NCBI GenBank assembly: GCA_031287285.1
Contig: JAITTC010000095.1
Span: 1 to 10,693, forward strand
Source of the DNA: Christensenellaceae bacterium
GTDB taxonomy: Bacteria > Bacillota > Clostridia > Christensenellales > UBA1750
Length of the DNA: 10,693 nt
Reading direction: 5' to 3'
The notes beneath the pieces are model-generated. The model made no database searches. It saw only the letters and a program-made list of their open reading frames with translations, and was not told the DNA's origin. Shown here one piece after another: positions 6,053 to 10,693 of this stretch. The position numbers and the translations under genes were made by a program. Each line of letters starts with the position of its first letter. The stretch's first letter is position 1.

Positions 6053-9000
6053 TCAGACCCCGCGCCAAAGCGAAAGATTAAGCCCCTCGCGGCGGAAGCC
6101 CGCAGCCTCCAAAGCGGGGCGCATCTCCGGCGCGGGGTTCTTCACCAGTACTCGGTTGATCTGCGGAAAGACGAGCCCCTTTTCAAAGGCCGCCGCAAAG
6201 GCCAAAAGCCCTGCCGCAAGGCAGCTTTCGTCAAAAACCCGCAGGCATTCGCCCTGCCGCTCGAAGAGCAGCACCGGAACGCCTCCTTTCAGCGCCACGG
6301 CGCTGAAAGGCAGCGCTGCAAAGGCACGGCCTTCCCCGTGCGGCAGAATTCTTCCCCAGGCCTGAAAGGGATCGGCGGCTGAAAGCCACAGCATTTCACC
6401 CGAAGGCGCGCTTAGCCGCGCTGTCACGGCGGCAAACTCCTCGGCGCGGATGAACTGCGCCCCCGAGAGCGAGCGGACGAAATAGCCCCTTCGCACCTTC
6501 CCCGTATATTCGAGCGCACGCAGAAACTCCAGCGCGATGGGCCAGGCAAGGCCTTCGCAGCTCTCGCGGCAGAGCAGGGGCGATCGGGCAAAGGCCCGCT
6601 CGAGCGCGGCATCTGGCTGCAGGGCCTTCAGCGGCCGCGCAAGCTCCCAGCGGCCCGATATTTTGGCCTGCGTGCGCGCCAAAGCCCGCACCCGCGGCGA
6701 TAGGCTCCGGCTCTCGTCCCCCGCGAGCCATTGCCGCAGCGGCGCGAAGTGGTCGGCATGCGCAAGCCCCTTTTCCATCAGCGAAAACAGCACGGGAAGC
6801 AGCGCCTTGCCGGGAAGCAGCGGCGAGAGCGCGTGTGCAAAGCTCGCGCCGCGCGCCTTCAGCGCGCGAAAAACGGTGTTTTCCTCCTCGCTTAGGTCGA
6901 ACCCTTCGGCCAATGGCTCGGCCTCCCAATCCACATCGGCGTTTTCCTCCAAGATGAGCAGCTGCCTTGACCCCGGCAGCAGGCGCCAGCGAATCTCGCC
7001 GCCCGCGAGCAGCTCGTCAAGCAGGGCAGGCCGGTAATTCGGCACCCGCGCGGGCAGCAGCGTTCCCTCAAGGAGCGTAGGCGGCAGCGCCAGGCCCAGC
7101 AACGGCTGAATTCCCGCGCGAAGCTGCTGCGCCGCGGAACCGCTCCCGCGCAGGCGCGAGGCCATAAACGCGGCAAAATGCTCGGGCGGCAGGGTTTTCA
7201 CCGCCTCGCGGCGCGATTTTAGCGTCTGCCGCCGCGCCCGCTCATAAAGCTCCTGATGGTAGAATTCCTCGCCCTCCCGCACCGCCTCACGGGCGGCCGA
7301 GAGCGCCTCCAAAGCCCCGGCGCAACGCTCTTCCGGCAGGCCGTAGCGCTGGCTGAGGCTATTGGGGCTCTGCGGCCCCCGGTAGCGCAGGCAGCGCCGC
7401 ACGACGCGCCGAAACGCCTCCTCGTTTCCTTCTTGCAAGGCGCTTTCATAGAATTCTTCCTGCTCCTTGGCCAGCCAAAGGCCGGGTTCCAGGTAAGAAA
7501 CGCGGCCCTCGCGCAGCAATTCCTCTAAAAAATCGAGCGGCGCGTCGAGCTCTTCCGCCAAAAAGTCGCCCTGCGCCATGAGCAGCGCATGCAGGCGCTC
7601 GGGGCTCTCGGGCGAAACGCTCACGGCCGACTGCGCGGCAAGCTCCTCCCGGCCGGGCTTCACCGCCTGCTGAAGCAGGGCCGCTTCAACCGCAACCTTC
7701 GCCTCCGGCGGCAAGGGGTTGTATTCATAGAGCATCGTGCTCTCGACCTGGCGGCGCAGGGGCAGCGAGAAGGGCGACGGCGAGGAGGGCCAAACCTCGT
7801 GCAGGCGAATGCGCCCCTCGCGAACGCCTCGCAAAACCTCGATTGCTGCGGGAATGTCGAGGTAGTCCTCCAAACACTCGCGCAGGGTTTCGGCTACCAG
7901 GGGGTGCCCCTCCTGCCCGATTGCGGAGCCCAAAAACTCCGCCCCGCGCAGGCGCTGCACCCAAAGCGGCTGCCGCCCGGCGCCGCGCAGGCCCATCATC
8001 AGGGCCCTGGCCGCATTATAGCGAAAGAGCATCGAAAAGAGCGGCGCGGCGGGCAGCAGGGCGCGCAGGGTTTCGGCTGCCGTCGAGGGATCGATTTGGC
8101 CAAGCAGCCCTTCCGGCAGCTCGCCCCCGCCCAAGGCGTGCAAAAGAAAGCCGTCGTCGTCGCCAAAGGAGCGAACCTCGCCCCCGCTCCCCTTCGCCGC
8201 CGCGTGCTGGCATAGGATTTCGAGCGCCGAGTTGACCCGCCGCCCGAAGACCGAATGCAGCATGAGCTGCTTTTCGCCTGCCTGATCGCTCAGGTGCTCG
8301 CAGAGGATGGTCTGGTCGTCAGCCAGGCAGCCGGTCAGCTCGATCTGCCTCAAAATCTGCCCTCCCGCCTCGCGGGAACAGCCTTTGTCAAGCCCGAGGG
8401 CGGCAAGCGCCGCGGGCAGCTTTTGGGGCGGCGCCTCGTTTAAAGCCCGCAGCTTGCGCCCAAAGGCAAGGCCCGTTTCATAGGCGCGGCCCTTCCCGTC
8501 GCCCTTCCAGAAGGGCGCCTGCGCGCCCTCCGGCGAGGCAGGGGCGACGACGACCCGATCCCTGCGAACTTCCTGGATGCGCCAGGCGAAGGCGCCCAGC
8601 AGGAACTTATCGCCAATGCGCGCCTCGAAGACGAACTCCTCCTCCAGTTCGCCCAAATGCGTGCCGTCCGCGAGCACCGCCGGGAACATGCCCCGATCCG
8701 GGATCGTCCCGCCGGAAGAAACCGCCAGGCGCTTGGCGTAATTGTCGCCGCTGATCTGGCCGTTTAGGCGGTTATAAAGAAGGCGCGGGCGCACGGGCCT
8801 GTCTAAACTGTGCTCAAAATCCCCGGCGAGCATCCGCAAGACGCCCTCGAGCTCCTCGCGCGTCACATCCTTGAAGCAATCCGCGTTTTTAAGAAGGCAG
8901 AGCGCTTCATCCACGTGAAAGCCAGAAACCCCGGCCATCGAAACCAGGTGCTGGGCCAGCACGTCAAGGGCCTTCCTCGGCGGCTTGGCCCGCTCGATCC

Positions 9001-10156
9001 TCCCTTCGAGCGCAAGCCCCGAAAGGAAGGCGCAGGGCAGGATCTCCCCGCCGGTCTTGGGCAAGACCAGCATCTTCGAAACCCGCCCCGGCGCGTGCCC
9101 GGCGCGCCCCAGCCTTTGCAGCGCGCTGGCCGCGGAAAGCGGCGGCCCGAGCTGCACCACCAGGTCGATTTCGCCTACGTCTATGCCAAGCTCCATGGAG
9201 GATGTGGCGCAGAGCACCCGCAGCCTGCCCTCGCGAAGCGCGGTTTCCGCCTCGAGCCGCTGCTCCTTCGAGATGCAGCTGTGGTGCGTGCGCGCGAAGC
9301 CCTCGCCGCCCAGGTCGTTCAGGTGGAAGGCCAGTTTTTCGGACTGCCTCCGCCCTTCGGTGAAGGCAAGGATGCTCCGGGCGCCTTCCGCCCTTCGAAG
9401 GATCTCCTTGGCGATCTCTGGCCAAACCGTGCCCTCGGGCAGGGATCTGAAATCCTCAACCGGCAGGCGAATCTCGATTTCGCGTCGCTTTTCGATTGCG
9501 GGGGCCACGATTTCAACCGCCTGCGGCGCCACGAGGAAGGCGGCCGCCGTTTCGAGGGGTTCGACCGTGGCGGAAAGCCCGACGCGCTGCAGCCGCCTTC
9601 CGCAAAGCGCGTCAAGCCTTGCCAATGAAAGCTGCAGGTGCGCGCCGCGCTTCCCGTCGAGCAGGGCGTGAAGCTCATCCACGATGACTGCCCGAAGCGT
9701 TTTCAAAATCCTGCGCCCGCCCTCTGACGAGAGCAGCAAAAACAGCGATTCCGGCGTGGTAATGAGGATGTGGGGCGGCCTTCGCAGCATCTTTTGCCTC
9801 TCGGACGCCGGCGTGTCGCCATTGCGCAGCGCGGCGCGAACGCCCCGGGCGCCAAGGCCCTCCAGCGGGCGATTGAGATTCTGGCGAATGTCGTTTGTGA
9901 GGGATTTCAGCGGCGAGAGATAGAGCAGCCGCGTCTCATCGGGCAAGAGGCCTTCCTCCGCTTCGCGCCGGAGCTGATCGATGAACACCAAAAAGGCAGC
10001 CAGCGTCTTGCCGGAGCCCGTCGGCGCCGAAAGCAGCAGGTTTTTGCCCTCCGCGATCAGCGGCCAGCTCTTTGCCTGCGCCATCGTGGGCGCGCCGTAG
10101 CAGCGGGCAAACCAATCGGCCGCCCCCCGGCTCAGGCCTGGAATTTCGCTTGCCAT
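6053..10156 (-). CDS. lhr: Lhr-type ATP-dependent helicase
   Basis: This encodes a complete 1367-residue SF2 helicase. RecA lobe 1 has APTGSGKT (44-51, Walker A), YLSPLKSL (79-86), TTPESL (133-138), DELH (160-163, motif II) and SAT (195-197). Lobe 2 has ILAFTEGRRQSE (262-273), ATSSMELGIDVGEIDLVVQ (317-335) and QRLGRAGH (347-354, motif VI). Beyond this are Lhr-specific blocks: SGGTIPDRGMFPAV (481-494), GELEEEFVFEARIGDKFLLG (502-521) and PFWKGDGKGR (548-557). Far downstream are RRGYFV (1222-1227) and SAADPFQAWGRILP (from about 1259). The length exceeds an Lhr core of roughly 900 residues, so this is the long form with the extra C-terminal domain. Lhr proteins translocate 3' to 5' on single-stranded DNA and unwind duplexes, with a proposed role in DNA repair; the role here is inferred. 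ATG 10154-10156 follows GGAAGGAG. No obvious -35/-10 pair serves it in the 136 bp divergent gap. Confidence 0.95.
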   Translation of the reverse strand: MASEIPGLSRGAADWFARCYGAPTMAQAKSWPLIAEGKNLLLSAPTGSGKTLAAFLVFIDQLRREAEEGLLPDETRLLYLSPLKSLTNDIRQNLNRPLEGLGARGVRAALRNGDTPASERQKMLRRPPHILITTPESLFLLLSSEGGRRILKTLRAVIVDELHALLDGKRGAHLQLSLARLDALCGRRLQRVGLSATVEPLETAAAFLVAPQAVEIVAPAIEKRREIEIRLPVEDFRSLPEGTVWPEIAKEILRRAEGARSILAFTEGRRQSEKLAFHLNDLGGEGFARTHHSCISKEQRLEAETALREGRLRVLCATSSMELGIDVGEIDLVVQLGPPLSAASALQRLGRAGHAPGRVSKMLVLPKTGGEILPCAFLSGLALEGRIERAKPPRKALDVLAQHLVSMAGVSGFHVDEALCLLKNADCFKDVTREELEGVLRMLAGDFEHSLDRPVRPRLLYNRLNGQISGDNYAKRLAVSSGGTIPDRGMFPAVLADGTHLGELEEEFVFEARIGDKFLLGAFAWRIQEVRRDRVVVAPASPEGAQAPFWKGDGKGRAYETGLAFGRKLRALNEAPPQKLPAALAALGLDKGCSREAGGQILRQIELTGCLADDQTILCEHLSDQAGEKQLMLHSVFGRRVNSALEILCQHAAAKGSGGEVRSFGDDDGFLLHALGGGELPEGLLGQIDPSTAAETLRALLPAAPLFSMLFRYNAARALMMGLRGAGRQPLWVQRLRGAEFLGSAIGQEGHPLVAETLRECLEDYLDIPAAIEVLRGVREGRIRLHEVWPSSPSPFSLPLRRQVESTMLYEYNPLPPEAKVAVEAALLQQAVKPGREELAAQSAVSVSPESPERLHALLMAQGDFLAEELDAPLDFLEELLREGRVSYLEPGLWLAKEQEEFYESALQEGNEEAFRRVVRRCLRYRGPQSPNSLSQRYGLPEERCAGALEALSAAREAVREGEEFYHQELYERARRQTLKSRREAVKTLPPEHFAAFMASRLRGSGSAAQQLRAGIQPLLGLALPPTLLEGTLLPARVPNYRPALLDELLAGGEIRWRLLPGSRQLLILEENADVDWEAEPLAEGFDLSEEENTVFRALKARGASFAHALSPLLPGKALLPVLFSLMEKGLAHADHFAPLRQWLAGDESRSLSPRVRALARTQAKISGRWELARPLKALQPDAALERAFARSPLLCRESCEGLAWPIALEFLRALEYTGKVRRGYFVRSLSGAQFIRAEEFAAVTARLSAPSGEMLWLSAADPFQAWGRILPHGEGRAFAALPFSAVALKGGVPVLLFERQGECLRVFDESCLAAGLLAFAAAFEKGLVFPQINRVLVKNPAPEMRPALEAAGFRREGLNLSLWRGV

Positions 10157-10191
10157 TTTTTCTCCTTCCAGGCGGGCTGCAGGCTAAAAAC

Positions 10192-10221
10192 TTGACAAAG
10201 CCCCGCCACCGTCTGTAAAAT
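10192..10221 (+). promoter_or_regulatory. Sigma-A type promoter of the secreted-protein gene
   Basis: A perfect -35 hexamer TTGACA lies at 10192-10197, followed after 18 bases by TAAAAT (10216-10221), one base off TATAAT. Transcription would start near 10228, giving a leader of about 65 bases. It is surrounded by AT-rich stretches (TTTTGGTTTG just downstream) in an otherwise GC-rich region, supporting a real promoter. Confidence 0.75.
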
Positions 10222-10246
10222 GATTTTGGTTTGTTTTCACCATCCC

Positions 10247-10286
10247 TCGGCCCGGGCGACGGAGCCAAGGCCGAAAGACGAAAGGG
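10247..10286 (+). promoter_or_regulatory. Leader hairpin and ribosome binding site of the secreted-protein gene
   Basis: The predicted 5' leader contains TCGGCC (10247-10252) pairing with GGCCGA (10269-10274) around a 16-base loop. It is followed by GAAAGACGAAAGGGA, in which AAGGG (about 10282-10286) lies six bases before ATG 10293. This spacing favours 10293 over the in-frame ATG at 10302. The hairpin does not match a riboswitch class I can name. Confidence 0.45.
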
Positions 10287-10292
10287 ATTTTA

Positions 10293-10693
10293 ATGCATAA
10301 AATGCCGAAGGCTTGCCTTTCTTTGGCCCTGTTCCTCGCCCTGTTTGCGGGGCTTTTTTCGCCCGCGCCCGCCTACGCCGCGCAGGCCGAGGTTTCGCTC
10401 AGCGCCACGCCCGTCGAAAACGCGGATGGCGGCGTGTATTTAGACGTGCGCCTTTCGGTTCTGGGCGACGGCAGCCTCATCAGCAACTTCGAACTCTATT
10501 ATAAGAGCCAAAACGTCTTCCGGCAAGGCTCCATCGCGCCGGGCGAATATACCCTGCGCACCTTGCCGCTGAGCGACCGCTATGGCGACCTGCCCTCGAG
10601 CTTCCAAATCACGCTTTCTTACGCCGATTTTGACGGTTCTACCCCCGTTAGCAAGGGCTTTCAGGTCTACATGCCCGGCATGAACCCGGACCT
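10293..10693 (+). CDS. Secreted or cell-surface protein of unknown function, N-terminal part
   Basis: The frame is open from ATG 10293 to the end of the window (133 full codons) and continues beyond it. Residues 1-29 form a clear Sec signal peptide: basic start MHKMPK, hydrophobic core LALFLALFAGLF, and PAPAYA with likely cleavage after A29 (AYA, before AQAEV). The mature part (VSLSATPVENADGGVYLDV, then alternating polar and hydrophobic segments rich in Ser, Tyr, Asp and Gly) looks like a beta-sandwich, Ig-like extracellular domain. I recognise no catalytic motif and no lipobox cysteine. It is preceded by a good promoter (10192-10221) and an AAGGG ribosome site. It is divergent from lhr across 136 bp. 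Because the 3' part is missing, a cell-wall anchor or membrane segment could lie outside the window. Confidence 0.8.
   Translation, partial: MHKMPKACLSLALFLALFAGLFSPAPAYAAQAEVSLSATPVENADGGVYLDVRLSVLGDGSLISNFELYYKSQNVFRQGSIAPGEYTLRTLPLSDRYGDLPSSFQITLSYADFDGSTPVSKGFQVYMPGMNPD

Noticed and set aside
5396..6382. 328-codon + strand frame spanning the SNF2 start, the intergenic gap and the lhr 3' end
   Set aside because: It overlaps two solid genes and the terminator, is rich in Arg/Ala/Ser/Pro, and lacks a ribosome site.
8810..9628. 272-codon + strand open frame opposite lhr
   Set aside because: It mirrors the Lhr lobe 2 and motif region and matches no family I know.
10228..10292. Possible c-di-GMP or other riboswitch in the leader of the secreted-protein gene
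   Set aside because: The leader is about 65 bases and lacks the conserved core of any class I could compare. Only a simple six-base-pair stem is supported.

Overview
The window looks like a GC-rich chromosome segment from a bacterium, most likely a Bacillota/Clostridia-type organism. The evidence is strong AAGGAGG-type ribosome binding sites, compact single-gene or two-gene units, and HAD and GNAT proteins whose sequence style I recognise from clostridial genomes. The phylum is an inference from memory, not a database result. I see no phage, plasmid, CRISPR or rRNA/tRNA features.

Layout. (1) Positions 2-328 hold the 3' part of a HAD-family hydrolase gene on the + strand, whose original C-terminal tail (to about 481) is broken by indels and a nonsense codon. 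(2) Positions 311-828 hold a tandem duplication spanning the convergent 3' ends of this HAD gene and of a minus-strand acetyltransferase gene. It leaves an orphan acetyltransferase tail (478-588) and an orphan HAD tail (about 589-721) between the parent genes. (3) Positions 718-1260 (-) encode an intact AAC(6')-like GNAT acetyltransferase. Upstream in the same direction is a second GNAT gene (1275-2132, -), broken by two compensating frameshifts, one of them in a seven-base homopolymer. (4) Positions 2133-2568 carry three tandem copies of a roughly 95 bp palindromic element, with conserved spacers that contain A/T tracts. (5) Positions 2569-5670 (-) encode a complete SNF2-family helicase with an N-terminal SWIM-like zinc motif. 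(6) Positions 5671-6052 form a very GC-rich intergenic stretch with a strong, probably bidirectional, terminator. (7) Positions 6053-10156 (-) encode a complete Lhr-type helicase. (8) A divergent promoter region follows, and then a secreted protein gene (10293 to the window end, +) that runs off the edge.

How the parts fit. Lhr and the SNF2 protein are both large superfamily 2 nucleic-acid-dependent ATPases transcribed in the same direction. A terminator sits between them and the SNF2 gene has its own ribosome binding site, so they look like neighbours rather than a strict operon. The two GNAT genes were evidently an operon (12 bp between the genes) before the upstream one decayed. The first 2.5 kb is a zone of gene decay and repeats. 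The following 7.6 kb holds two long intact genes (3.1 and 4.1 kb), which argues against a generally indel-rich sequence as the cause of the frameshifts.

I found no convincing new defence or biosynthetic system. The most unusual structures are the duplication across overlapping convergent stop codons and the tandem palindrome array.
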